A stretch of 38,038 nt of DNA. Origin: Olsenella uli. Its GTDB lineage: Bacteria; Actinomycetota; Coriobacteriia; Coriobacteriales; Atopobiaceae. The stretch covers positions 17,574 through 55,611 of the forward strand of contig NZ_CAAKOQ010000050.1 in assembly GCF_901212675.1 (NCBI RefSeq), read 5' to 3'. The position numbers and the translations under genes were made by a program. The notes under the pieces are model-generated. The model worked only from the letters and a program-made list of their open reading frames with translations. It was not told the origin of the DNA and did not search any database. Shown one piece after another: positions 20,064 to 30,700 of this stretch; the stretch's first letter is position 1; every line of letters begins with the position of its first letter.

Positions 20064-23029
20064 CTACTTCTTCTTGAACCGGATCTTGAGCTCGCGCTTG
20101 AGGGCGTAGGGCGCGATTGCCGACAGCTTACTCTCGGACTTCACCGTCCGCGAGCACTCGGGCCGCTCACGGAACAGGTGGATGGCGTCGAACTCGCACT
20201 TGGTGGTGCAGAGGCCGCAGCCGATGCACTTGTTCTCGTCCACCACGCTCGCGCCGCAGCCCAGGCAGCGCGCCGTCTCGGCGCGCACCTGCTGCTCGGT
20301 GAAGGCGGCCACGTACTCGCTGAACGGCAGCTTGCGCTCGAGCCCGTGGTCGACGCGCGGCTCGTTCCTGCCTGCCTCGTCGTAGCTGCCGGGCTCGACC
20401 TCCTCGCGGTCGATCTTGCGGTAGCGGCGCTGGTTGCGCCCGATGGTGAGCGTGCCGCCCTGCACGAAGCGATGGATGGAGACCGCAGCCTCGTGACCTG
20501 CGGCGATGGCGTCGATGGCGAACTTGGGGCCGGTGTAGGCGTCGCCGCCCGCAAAGACGTCGGGCTCGGCGGTCTGGTAGGTCACGGGGTCGGCCACGGC
20601 ACCGCGCCCACGCCCGAGCTCCACGGCAGACCCATCGAGCAGGCCTCCCCACTCGATGCTCTGCCCGATGGAGAGTACCACGCGCGCCGCCGGCACGAAG
20701 GTGGTGTCGCTCTCGTCGAAGGTGGGCGAGAACCGACCGTCCTCGTCGAACACGCGCGCGCAGCGCTTGAGCGTGACGCCCCGGACGCTGCCGTCCTCGC
20801 CGCGCACGACCTCGGCCGGACCCCAGCCGTTGTGGATGGTCACGCCGTCCTCGGCGGCCTCGGCGCACTCCTGCTCGCTCGCCGGCATCTCGGCCGGACT
20901 CTCGAGGCACCACATCGAGACGGGCTCGGAGCCCAGGCGCGCGGCCGTGCGGGCCACGTCGATGGCCACGTTGCCGCCACCCACGACCACCGTGGGCCCG
21001 TCGAGCGAGAGCCTCCCGTCGCCGGCCGCCGTCAGGCCAACCCGGCGCGCGGCCTCCTCGAAGCCCCGCTCGCCCGCCTGCGCCATGGAGACCGCCCGCA
21101 GGAAGTCCACGGCCGCCGACACGCCGGGTCCCTCCTCGCCGGCCACGCCCGCAAGCCTGCCTCCCTGACAGCCAATCGCCAGGTAGAACGCCTTAAAGCC
21201 CTGCGCGCGCAGCTCGTCGAGGGTCACATCGCGCCCAACCTCCACGTCATAGCGGAACTCCGCGCCCATCGCCTCGATGACGGCGACCTCGGCCGCAACG
21301 ACGTCCTTCTCCAGCTTGTAGCTGGGGATTCCGTAGGTGAGCATGCCGCCCGGACGGGCGCTCCTCTCGAACACCACGGGGTGGTAGCCCTTCTCGGCCA
21401 GGTAGTAGGCGCACGAGAGGCCCGCCGGGCCCGCGCCTACGATGGCCACGCGCTCGGTGAAGTCGCCCTCCACCTTGGGGCGCACCTGGGGCGGCACGTG
21501 GCGGGTCGCGGGTCGAGCTCGGTCTGGGCCACGAACTTCTTGACCTCGTCGATGGCCACCGCGCGGTCAACGGCGCCACGCGTGCAGGCGTCCTCGCAGC
21601 GGCGGTTGCAAATGCGCCCGCACACCGCAGGCAACGGGTTTTCGCGCCGTATGAGCGCGAGCGCGTCGGCGTAGCGACCCTGGGCGGCAAGCTTGAGGTA
21701 GCCCTGCACCGCCACGTGCGCCGGGCAGGCCGTCTTGCAGGGCGCCGTACCCGTGTCGTAGGTCTCGATGCGGTTGGTGTCACGGTAGCGCGGGCTCCAC
21801 TTCTCGGGACCCCACTTCACCTCGTCGGGAAGCTCCTGCCTGGGATAGCTGGGCACGGCGTGCGTGCGCCTGTCGCAGAGCTTCTGGCCGAGCTTCACCG
21901 CACCGGCCGGGCACACCTCCACGCAGCGGCCGCAGGCCACGCAGGTCTTGGCGTCGGTGTGCGCCACGTAGGCCGAGCGCGACAGGTTGGGCGTGTTGAA
22001 CAGCTGGCTCGTGCGCAGCGCGTAGCACACGTTCACGTTGCAGTTGCAGATGGCGAAGATCTTGTTCTCGCCGTCGATGTTGGTGATCTGGTGCACGAAG
22101 CCGTTGTCCTCGGCGCGCTGGAGGATCTCGTAGACCTCGTCGCGGTCGACGTAGCGACCGCGATCGGTCTCGACCACGAAGTCGGCCATGTCGCCCACGG
22201 CGATGCACAAGTCGTTATAGTCGTCGCCGCAACCCTCGCCCATCACCTGGCGGCTCATGCGGCAGCTGCAGGCGCTCGCGGCGTACTTGCCGTCGTACTT
22301 GTCGAGCCAGTGCTTGATGTGCTCGATCGAGACGGAGTGGTTCTCGTGCTCGATGGCGCGCTCGACCGGGATGACGTGCATGCCGATGCCCGCACCTCCC
22401 GGCGGCACCATCGGCGTGGCGCGGCTGAGCGGGCCCTTGCTGGCCTGCTCGAAGAACTTGGCGAAGACGGGGTGCTCCGTGAGCTGCCCCATGCGCATGT
22501 TGAGGAACTCGGCCGAGCCAGGCACGAGCATGGGCAGCACCCACTGCTTGGTGCGGGTGGGATTCTCCCAGTCGTACTCGAGCAGACCCGTGTAGGAGAG
22601 CCTGTCGAGCATCGGCTCGAGCGTGACCGCCGGGATGTGCGTGGCCTTGACCGCCGCGTCCAGGGTGTAGGGCCGGCGCATCTTGAGGTGGCAGAGCATC
22701 TCGGCCTCGTCGTCGGTAGCCGCCTCGGCAAAGGACCAGTACTCGTAGGGCAGAAGCTGGTCCTTGCCCAGGAGCCGGTTGGTGCAGTGCCTGGCAAGCG
22801 CCACGATGGCCGGGCGCGGGCTGTCCGGCAGGGGCCTCACGAACTGGGCGCCGATGTCGGGCTCGGTGAAGGAGACGCCGAGGCCGTTGACCGTGCGCGT
22901 GCCCTCGGGGGCCTCGACGGTCTGGGCGGGGAGTCCAGCGGAGTTGGGGCGGGGCCCGGCGGCACCGGTGCGCCCCTCTGGCGCGGCGGCCTCGGGGGCC
23001 TGCACGGCGGAGCCTCTCGTGCCGGCCAT
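20064..23029 (-). pseudogene. FAD/NAD(P)-dependent Fe-S oxidoreductase (GltD-like), single-base frameshift
   Basis: Two frames, 23029 to about 21510 and about 21510 to 20064, together make one oxidoreductase of about 987 aa. The ATG at 23029 is 1 nt after the hypB stop. The first part holds a ferredoxin motif (CVACGRCVEVCP) and a GltD-type Fe-S domain (CKTACPAHVAVQGY, VCGRICNRRCEDAC). The second has the FAD motif AIVGAGPAGLSCAYYLAEKG, the NAD(P) motif VVVGGGNVAIDVARTA and a C-terminal 4Fe-4S pair (CIGCGLCTTKCEF). At 21510-21512 one C is missing from a C-run: GACCCGCGACC instead of the GACCCCGCGACC needed for DPATRHVPP. It may be inactivated or a sequence error. Coupling to hypB suggests electron transfer linked to hydrogenase. 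Confidence 0.85.
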
Positions 23030-23030
23030 C

Positions 23031-23816
23031 CTAGGCCTCCTTCCAGTCCATGACCTTGGCGTAGAGCCAGCTGGTCCAGGCGTCCACGCCCTCGCCCGTC
23101 TTGGCCGAGATGGGAATCACGCGGGCGTGGGGGTTGCGCATCCGCACGTTCTCGCGCAGCCTGTCGTAGTCGAAGTCGAAGTAGGGCGCCACGTCCATCT
23201 TGTTGACGAGCACCAGGTCGCAGACCTGGAACATGAGCGGGTACTTGAGCGGCTTGTCGTCGCCCTCCGGCACGGAGAGGATGGCCACGTTAGCACTGGC
23301 CCCCGTGTCGAACTCGGCCGGGCACACGAGGTTGCCCACGTTCTCGAGGATGGCGAGGTCGAGCGGGGCTGCGCCGGCGTCGGCCGCGACGCGGTCGAGC
23401 TCGGCCAGGCCCTGCTCGCACATGGCGGCGTCGAGGTGGCACATGCCGCCCGTGTGCAGCTGCACGGCGGGCACGCCAGTGGCCGCCATCGTGCGGGCGT
23501 CCACGTCGGAGTCGATATCGGCCTCCATGACGCCCATCGACAGGCGCGGGGCGAGGAGCTCGACCGTGCGCGCGAGCGTGGTGGTCTTGCCCGACCCCGG
23601 ACTGCTCATGAGGTTGAGCAGGTAGGTGCCGCGGGCGCGCAGGCGGGCGCGCAGCTCGTCGGCGGCGCGGTCGTTGCTCGCGAACACGCTCTGCCTGACC
23701 TTGATGACGCGCACCGCACGCTCGCGCGCGGCGCCTGCCGGGCGCTCCGTCGCAGGCGACGCCGCGACATGCCGGCCCTCGGCGCGCCCGGGGGCGGCCG
23801 CTTCGTTGTCTCCCAT
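23031..23816 (-). CDS. hypB: Hydrogenase nickel incorporation GTPase HypB
   Basis: The 261-aa protein starts at ATG 23816 behind GGGGAGGAACC. The longer frame upstream is non-coding in character. It has the P-loop MSSPGSGKTTTLAR (about residues 70-83), then GVMEADIDSDVDA and the metal-site segment TGGMCHLDA with Cys-His. ENVGNLVCPAEFD adds a second Cys, and NKMD is the guanine-specificity motif. HypB is the GTPase that drives nickel insertion into NiFe hydrogenases with HypA. No His-rich or CxxCGC N-terminal nickel store is present; the N-terminus is Ala-rich and low in complexity. The stop is directly followed by the start of the large oxidoreductase, so they are translationally coupled. Confidence 0.94.
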   Translation of the reverse strand: MGDNEAAAPGRAEGRHVAASPATERPAGAARERAVRVIKVRQSVFASNDRAADELRARLRARGTYLLNLMSSPGSGKTTTLARTVELLAPRLSMGVMEADIDSDVDARTMAATGVPAVQLHTGGMCHLDAAMCEQGLAELDRVAADAGAAPLDLAILENVGNLVCPAEFDTGASANVAILSVPEGDDKPLKYPLMFQVCDLVLVNKMDVAPYFDFDYDRLRENVRMRNPHARVIPISAKTGEGVDAWTSWLYAKVMDWKEA

Positions 23817-23951
23817 GGTTCCTCCCCACGATGGCGGCGCGTCCCCACGCGCTGTCATTCGCTTGTTTACATAACTCGTCACAAGTCTAGGTGCAGCCAA
23901 GCCTTCGGGGCGCGGCGGCTCGGCGTGCGGTAGGAAACGAGGGGACATGGG

Positions 23952-23978
23952 GCGGGTGCGGCTCTCCCCCGCACCCGC
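23952..23978 (-). terminator. Hairpin after addA
   Basis: A 10-bp stem GCGGGTGCGG / CCGCACCCGC with a 7-nt loop lies 9 nt beyond the addA stop. There is no T-run. It separates the addBA unit from hypB. Confidence 0.6.
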
Positions 23979-23986
23979 CGCCCGCC

Positions 23987-26900
23987 CTACCTGAACCGGT
24001 AGCGCGTGACGACGGGCTGGCCCGTCCCGTCCTCGAGCTCGACGCAGACGAAGGCGCAGTCGACGTCGCCAAAGCCCTGCCGCCTGAGCACGGAGGCGTA
24101 GAAGCGTGCCTGCATCTCGTGCCGAGAGCGAATCTGGGCGTAGGTGAGCCCGTGGTCGCCGGTCTTGTAGTCCACGAGCAGGGCCTGGGGCCGCCCGGCG
24201 CGGGAGACGGAGCCGGCCGGGGTAGCTGCGAGACCCGCGGTCGGCGCCACGTCGGTCGCCAGGAGGTCGATGGCCCCCTCGAGGTCGCTCCCGAGCGGGG
24301 ACGCGACCTTGCAGAAGAACGGCACCTCCGCGCGGACGAGGCCGTGCGCGAGCACCTCACGGCGCAGGTCGCTCCCCTCCCAGCGCACAAGGACCTCGCG
24401 CAGCCGGCCAAGGTCCCTGCGGCCGACGCCGTAGGCGCGCGCCACCACGTCCACGCGCCCGTCGGCGGGCGCGTGGCCCGTCTCGACCATATAGCGGGCA
24501 AGCTCGTGGAAGGCCGAGCCGAGGCTCGTGGCGCGGTCGGCGTCGTCCGTCTCGGCGGGGTCTGCCGAGTCATCCTCCCAAGGCGGGGCAGCGGGCACGT
24601 CGGCAGCCCCGCGACAGCGACCCTCAACGGGAGCCTCGCCCCGGGGCACCTGGGCCGCACGGGCCGCCTCCGCGGCGTCGACGGGCTCGGGAAGCGGCAG
24701 GTCGAGCATGTCATCGAGCGTGAGAGACACACCCTTGGCCGGGGCATGTCCCGCGTCGTGGGCGTCGGGCTCCGCCAGGCCAGTGGCAAACACGCGGTGG
24801 GCGGACGAGTAGCTGAACACGCCCTCGCGCGGACGCCAGGAGCCGAGGCGCGCGTGGGTCTCGGCGTCGATGTCGAGGAGCTCGAACGCTCGGCGGCCAT
24901 CGGTGGCCTCGGCGGAGGGATCCTTCTCGACCGCGAGGCCCGTGACAGCAGCCGCACCAACGCCCGCCCCGCCATCGATACCGCCCGCGGCAGCGTCCTC
25001 GATCCCGGCGCCACCGCCGTCCACCTCGACCGACCCGTCGGCCGCAAGCGACACGTCGACCGTTCGAGCCAAACCCGACGCCGCGCCGCCGTAGTCGAAC
25101 CCCTCCTCGCCCGAGCGCGGGCGCTCGGCAAAGAGGGCGTGGCAGATGTCGTTGGCCATCGCGGGAGAGAGCGACTCGTCCTTCTTCTCCGTGACGTCCA
25201 TGGCAAGGACCACGCACTCCTTGGCGCGCGTAAGCGCCACGTAGAGCAGCCGGCCGTCCTCGCGCGTCTCGGACTCGGCACGCTCGGCCTCCATGAGGGA
25301 GCGCCACTCGAGCGGGGAGGCGCAGTCCTCGGGGCCCGCCGGCGCGTCCTCGCCCAGGTCGGGCAGGGTAAAGCCGGACGGCGCCAGCGACAGGACCACG
25401 CGCTCGCCGTCCCTGCGCGAGAGCAGGCGCGGAGCCGGGCGCGGGCGCTCGGAGCCGCAGCAGCCCACCACGGCCACCACGTCGAACTCGAGGCCCTTGG
25501 AGGCGTGCGCGGTCATGAGGCTCACCGCGTCGAGGCCCTCGCCCGAGAGCGACGCCGGCCCCTCCTTGGCCGCGTCGAGCCAGCGGCCGAACTCGTCCGC
25601 CGCCCGAATGGCATCGAGTGCCGCAGGCTCGGCGAGCTCTCGGACGTGGCGGATTGCGGCAAGCACGTTGGCCGCGACGGCGCGGCCGGAGACGCCCCGT
25701 CCCTCCAGGCGTGCGAGCCAGCCCGACTCGCGCACGGCCATGAGGCAGACGTCGGCCACGGGCAGCGCGCCCACGCGCGCCCAGGCACGGCCCAGCACGC
25801 GACGGGCGGCCACGAGGCGCTCGGAGGGGCCCACGTCCCCAAAGAAGGGCTCGCCCTCGCGCGCACCCACGTTGATGCGGCGCTTGGCCGGGGCGTCGAG
25901 CACCTCCTGGGGCTTGGTGGCCAGAAGCAGCATGTCGTCCGCGTCGAGGGCAAACATGCCGCTCGAGAGCAGCGGGAACACGCCGGACTTGGTGTCCTGC
26001 GGGTTGGCGAGCGTGCGCAGCAGGGCCAGCACGGTGCGCACCTCGGGCGCCCGCGCGAAGGTGGAGCCGCCCACCACGACGCTCTCGAGGCCGCGGGCAC
26101 GAAGCGCGGCGATGTAGGTGTCCGCGTCGTTCAGGCTGCGCATGAGCACGGCCATGCGCCTGGGCTCCACCCCAGCCTCGCGGATGCGCGCCAGGCGATC
26201 GGCCAGCTGGCGTGCGGCGATGCGGCCACGCTCGGCCTTGGGGACCGCACGGGCCCCCAGCTTGTGGGCGCGCGTGAGCTCCACCACCACGCGCGGGGCG
26301 CGGTCCTCGGGAAAGTCGCTCTCGCGGTTCGGCTTGGCCCTGAGGTCCATGAACGCCGGGACGATGCCGGTGGTGCCGCAGACGCGCGCCACGAAGCGCA
26401 GGATGGCGTCGTCGCTCCTGAAGTTGTAGTCGAGCCGCACCGCGCCGGCCTCGCCCACCTCGGCGCCGCGGTCCTCGAACACGCCCACGTCGGCACCGCG
26501 GAAGCCATAGATGGCCTGCTGGGCGTCGCCCACCGTGGTGAGGTGGCAGGCCCCGGGGCCGGAGAGCCCCTTGACCATGCTGACCTGCTGCCCGTTGGTG
26601 TCCTGGAACTCGTCGACCATGACGAGGCGAAACTTCGACGAGTACGCGTCGGCGATCTCAGGGTGCTCGCGGAAGGCCCGGGCGAGCAGCTGGAGCAAAT
26701 CGTCGTTGTCGAGCACGCGCCGGGCGCGCTTCTCCTCGGCGTAGAGGGCGTCGATCCTCCTCGCGAGGCGCATGAGCGGCTCCTCCAGCGCCTGGGCCCG
26801 CGCGAGCGCCACCTCGCCCGCGGCGATGCCAAGGGCCTGTTGGGCCTCGGTGCAGAACTGCTTCACGGCCTTGGCGCGCCACTTGTTGCCGTTGGGCCGG

Positions 26901-27763
26901 TAGAGCCCCTCGAGCACCTCGGCTGCCGCCTCGGCCGTGCGCCGTCCCGGCGCGAGCTCGCAGTACGCGCGCAGGCGTCCGAGCGCCTCGCGGCAGCGCT
27001 CGAGCTCGTCGGGATACTTGGAGTCGCAGCCACACAGGGCCTCGTAGGACTCGGCGAGCGACGCCATGACGTTGGCCACGCTGACGCTCGCGTCCGCAAA
27101 CGCAAGCGAGTCGAGCCCACTCACGGCCGAGGCCGCCTTGTCGCGCACCGCCGCCACGAGGCCCAGCACGCCCTCGCCCCGCCCAAAGGCGCCCGAGCTC
27201 GCCGAGTACTCGGCGAAGAGGGCGTCCAGGCCCGGATCCCCGTCGAGCTCGGCTAGGGCGTCCTCGGTGGCCTGGCGGCGCAGCACACGCGCCTCCTGCT
27301 CGCCCACCATGGCAAACTGCGGGTCGAGGCCCAGGTCGAGCGCGTGCGTGCGCAGGATGCGCGCGCACATGTGGTGGATGGTGCTCACCCACGCCGCGTC
27401 GACCCCGAGCGCCTCCTCGGCAAGCCCCGCCTCGCGAAGCGCCGAGCGCACGCGCTCCTTGATCTCGCCGGCCGCCTTCTCGGTGAAGGTAATGACAAGG
27501 GCCTGGTCAAGGCTGTCGAGATAGGGCCTGCCGCCCTCGCCCGACCCCGGACAGAGCGCCCAGACGATGCGGCGCGTGAGGGTGAACGTCTTGCCCGAGC
27601 CCGCGCCCGCCGCCACGAAGACGGGGCGGTCGAGCGTGGTCACGATCTGGCGCTGCTCGGGGAGAAGCCCCCTGAACAGCCGCGCCACGGCCTCGGGCGC
27701 GGCCCCCGCGGCGGCAGCCCCCTCGGGGGCAGCCGTGGACCTTGCAGCCGTCTCCTCGCTCAT
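23987..27763 (-). CDS. addA: ATP-dependent helicase/nuclease subunit A
   Basis: The 1258-aa protein starts at ATG 27763, with AAAGGAGG upstream; the start overlaps the addB stop in ATGA. The UvrD-like helicase has Walker A AGAGSGKT (52-59), motif Ia ITFTEKAAGEIKERV (about 91-105) and Walker B VDEFQD (383-388). A later helicase block, SLMTAHASKGLEFDVVAVVG, and LYVALTRAKECVVLA are typical of UvrD/RecB motifs V-VI. The C-terminal RecB-type nuclease has LLVDYKTGD (D1198, K1200). AddAB unwinds and resects double-strand breaks for RecA-dependent repair, playing the role of RecBCD. An Ala/Gly/Asp-rich stretch between about 930 and 1050 is an unusual low-complexity linker before the nuclease. Confidence 0.95.
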   Translation of the reverse strand: MSEETAARSTAAPEGAAAAGAAPEAVARLFRGLLPEQRQIVTTLDRPVFVAAGAGSGKTFTLTRRIVWALCPGSGEGGRPYLDSLDQALVITFTEKAAGEIKERVRSALREAGLAEEALGVDAAWVSTIHHMCARILRTHALDLGLDPQFAMVGEQEARVLRRQATEDALAELDGDPGLDALFAEYSASSGAFGRGEGVLGLVAAVRDKAASAVSGLDSLAFADASVSVANVMASLAESYEALCGCDSKYPDELERCREALGRLRAYCELAPGRRTAEAAAEVLEGLYRPNGNKWRAKAVKQFCTEAQQALGIAAGEVALARAQALEEPLMRLARRIDALYAEEKRARRVLDNDDLLQLLARAFREHPEIADAYSSKFRLVMVDEFQDTNGQQVSMVKGLSGPGACHLTTVGDAQQAIYGFRGADVGVFEDRGAEVGEAGAVRLDYNFRSDDAILRFVARVCGTTGIVPAFMDLRAKPNRESDFPEDRAPRVVVELTRAHKLGARAVPKAERGRIAARQLADRLARIREAGVEPRRMAVLMRSLNDADTYIAALRARGLESVVVGGSTFARAPEVRTVLALLRTLANPQDTKSGVFPLLSSGMFALDADDMLLLATKPQEVLDAPAKRRINVGAREGEPFFGDVGPSERLVAARRVLGRAWARVGALPVADVCLMAVRESGWLARLEGRGVSGRAVAANVLAAIRHVRELAEPAALDAIRAADEFGRWLDAAKEGPASLSGEGLDAVSLMTAHASKGLEFDVVAVVGCCGSERPRPAPRLLSRRDGERVVLSLAPSGFTLPDLGEDAPAGPEDCASPLEWRSLMEAERAESETREDGRLLYVALTRAKECVVLAMDVTEKKDESLSPAMANDICHALFAERPRSGEEGFDYGGAASGLARTVDVSLAADGSVEVDGGGAGIEDAAAGGIDGGAGVGAAAVTGLAVEKDPSAEATDGRRAFELLDIDAETHARLGSWRPREGVFSYSSAHRVFATGLAEPDAHDAGHAPAKGVSLTLDDMLDLPLPEPVDAAEAARAAQVPRGEAPVEGRCRGAADVPAAPPWEDDSADPAETDDADRATSLGSAFHELARYMVETGHAPADGRVDVVARAYGVGRRDLGRLREVLVRWEGSDLRREVLAHGLVRAEVPFFCKVASPLGSDLEGAIDLLATDVAPTAGLAATPAGSVSRAGRPQALLVDYKTGDHGLTYAQIRSRHEMQARFYASVLRRQGFGDVDCAFVCVELEDGTGQPVVTRYRFR

Positions 27764-30700
27764 GACAGCCTCCTTTCGCAGTCGAGCACCGGGCACCACG
27801 CGCACGCGTCCGGGGCGATGGGCCTTGCGTCGATCTCTCCGGCGCGCATGCGCCCGATGGCCTCGGCGATGCGCTCCTCCGTCCTGTCGAGCAGGTCATC
27901 GAAGCTGCGGGCGCCGGGAACCGGCACGGTGACGCGGGCGGCACGGCGCTCGGAGAGGCCGCCCGCACCCCACACGCTCTCGACGTCGCGGACGCTGACG
28001 GCACCCGCGACCTCGTGCCGGCCCTTCGTGCCCAGGTAGACCGCTCCCACCAGCGTGACGCCCGTGCCCTTGAGAAGACGCCGCGCCACGCTCGCGTAGA
28101 CGAGCGTCTGCACGCGTCGGGGCAGCAGGAATTCGGTCCGCTCCTCCGAGTCGCCGCGGGGCGAGAGCGCGTACTCGTCGAACAGGGCGCTCTTGTGCTT
28201 GTAGTCGATCACGAGCGCCCTGCCCTCGCCATCGACGTCGATGCGGTCGATGGTGCCCACGAGGTCCGCCCCGGCGTAGGTGGCCGCGAGCCCGGACGAG
28301 CCGCCGAAGCGTCCCTCGAACAGACGCGGCTCGAAGCCGCGGAACAGGTTCGACTCGTACGCGAGCGTGGTCTCGAGGTCGCGCTCGAGCTCGGCGAGCC
28401 GGCGCTGCTCGGTACGGCCGTGCGGGACGAGCGCCTGCTTGGAGCGGGTGGTGCCGTCCGCGCGCTGGTGCGCGAGGTGGAGGGTGAACTCTTCTCGCAA
28501 AAGCTCCGTGGCATGGGCGAGCGTCTGCGCGTCGACCCTGGACCCCTCGACGCGCGTGGCCGGGTCAAACCAGAAGAGCGAGCCCTCGGGCTCCCCCTCC
28601 GCGTCCTCGCCCACAAGGTCGGCGCGGCGGGAGGCCTCGAGGAAGAGCTGGCGATGCGTGACCTCCAGCACGCGGTGGGCAAAGGTGCCCATCTCCATGT
28701 TGGTGAAGCCGGCGTCGCAGTCGTCCAGGCCAAGGCGGCGCAGCGTGAACCACTTGTACGGACACTCGAGGTAGGACTCGATCTGCGAGGCGGAGAGCGA
28801 CGGACGCCCCTCCGGCAGCTCGGCCTGGCCGTCGCGCGGCACCACTACGAGGCGTCTCAGGGCAGAGTCGAGCCCGCCCGCAGGAGCCGGACCTGACGCC
28901 AGGCGACCGGCGGGCGCCTGGCCCGTCGCGGAGAGGTTCTCCTCTATGAGGCCCTCGTCGCGTGCGGAGGACGCGTCTGGGCGAAGCCGCGGACGCTCGC
29001 CGCCCTTGCCGTCCGGCTCGGTGCCATAGCAGGCCACCACCTCGGAGAGCATCACGGCCGGGAAGGTCTCGGCCGCGGACGCGTCGCGGGCGGGCCGCAC
29101 GAGCGCCACCTGGCCCGTCGCTGCCCTGAGCGCCGCCGAGAAGCCCGCACGCACGCGGGCGAGGCCGGGCGTGGGACGGTCGATGCCAAGGTGGTCGAGC
29201 AGCTCGTCCAGGGCCCCGTCCGATGCGGGAATGGGCGAGGATGCGGCATCGAGCCCCAGGTAGACCAGGGCGTCTGCCGAGCAGGGCGCGAGCGAGGCCG
29301 CCGTAGCCGGGCTCATGAGCTCGACCGTGCAGGTGCCCGCTGGCTCCGCGCCCGCCGACTGCGCCCCAACAAGCTCCGGGCGCAGGGTGACGCGCAGCCT
29401 GCCGAGCGCCGCCTGCGCGAGCTCGACGAGCCTGGCGAGGGTCACGCCGTCCTCCCCCAGGGCCACGCCGGCATCACGCAGGGCCCGGCCGGCCTCGGCC
29501 ACGGCCACGAGCGCCCCCTCGTCCTCGGCGGCGGCAAGCGCGGCCTCGGCGGAGGGATCGGAAGACGGCTGGGCGTCGCCCCCGGCGGACGCCGACGCGG
29601 ACGCGACGGGAGCCGCCCCAGCCGGCGAGGCGCCGTCCTGGGCAGAGGCCCGATCGGCATTCCCCCGCCCCGCGCACTCCCGGACCGCGACCAGCCTGCC
29701 CGCGGCGGCGGCAACGTGGCCCTTGAGCAGCGCACGCACGGCCGAGGCAATGGCCGGCGAGGTGGCCTGCGGGTTGGAGAGCGTGGCCAGGACGCCCGCG
29801 GGGGTGAGGATGCGGTTGCCGCGCCAGGCGGCGTCGCGGCGCCAGGCGACCGCATGGGGCGCGGCGCCCACGCGCGAAAGCAGGAAGTCCGAGACCTCGC
29901 GCGGCGGCCACCAGCCCATGTCGGGAAGCTCGTCGCTCGCGGCGTCGGGCCAGGCCTGCTCGAGCTCGACGAGGTGGGCGACCGCTCCCGCAAACCGCAT
30001 GAGGCCGGCGGCCACGCGCGTCCTGGCGGCCGGCATCGAGAGCTGCGCGCGTACCGCCAGGCCCCAGGCCTGCAGCTTGGGCGCAAGCGTGCGCCAGGCA
30101 GCCGCGACGTCGGGCGCGACCACCACCACGCGCAAGGCCCCCTTGCCGGCAAGCCCCAGTACGTGCCGGCAGACCAGCTCGTCCACGGCGAGCGGACCCG
30201 CCGGCTCGAGCAGCCGCACGGCCCCGCCCGGCTCGAGCGGCATCGCCTCGTCCGGACGGAACAGCGTATCCACGAGATACTGGAGCTCAGGGGCTCGCCC
30301 GGCCGCCGCACTCACGCCGTCGGCAACGACAGCCGCGTCCGGCGCCTCGGCAGGAACGTCCTCGACGGCAATCCCCCGCGCATGGGCCGCGGCCGCAAGC
30401 TCCGCCTGGGCACGCGCCGCCAGCTCGCCCGCCGGACCCGCACCGTCGGCCACGAAGAGCGCGAGGTCGGACCCCTCGGCAACCGCAAGGGCAAACTCCC
30501 TTGTGGCCCGCGGCATCTGGCCAAACCCGACCATCACGAAGGCAGCAGGCTCGGCTCCCTGCCCCCGCATGAGGCCGGGCAGGCTCGCGAGCGCCTCGCA
30601 CGGCTCCACGAGGCCGCGCTCGCGAAGCAGCTCGCCATAGTCGCGGGCAAGCTCGAGGGCCCGCCGCTCGCCGGCGGAGAGCCCGTCCACCGCCTCGTCT

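Noticed and set aside
23891..27256. 1121-codon plus-strand open frame opposite addA
   Set aside because: Antisense shadow of addA with biased composition and no recognisable motif.
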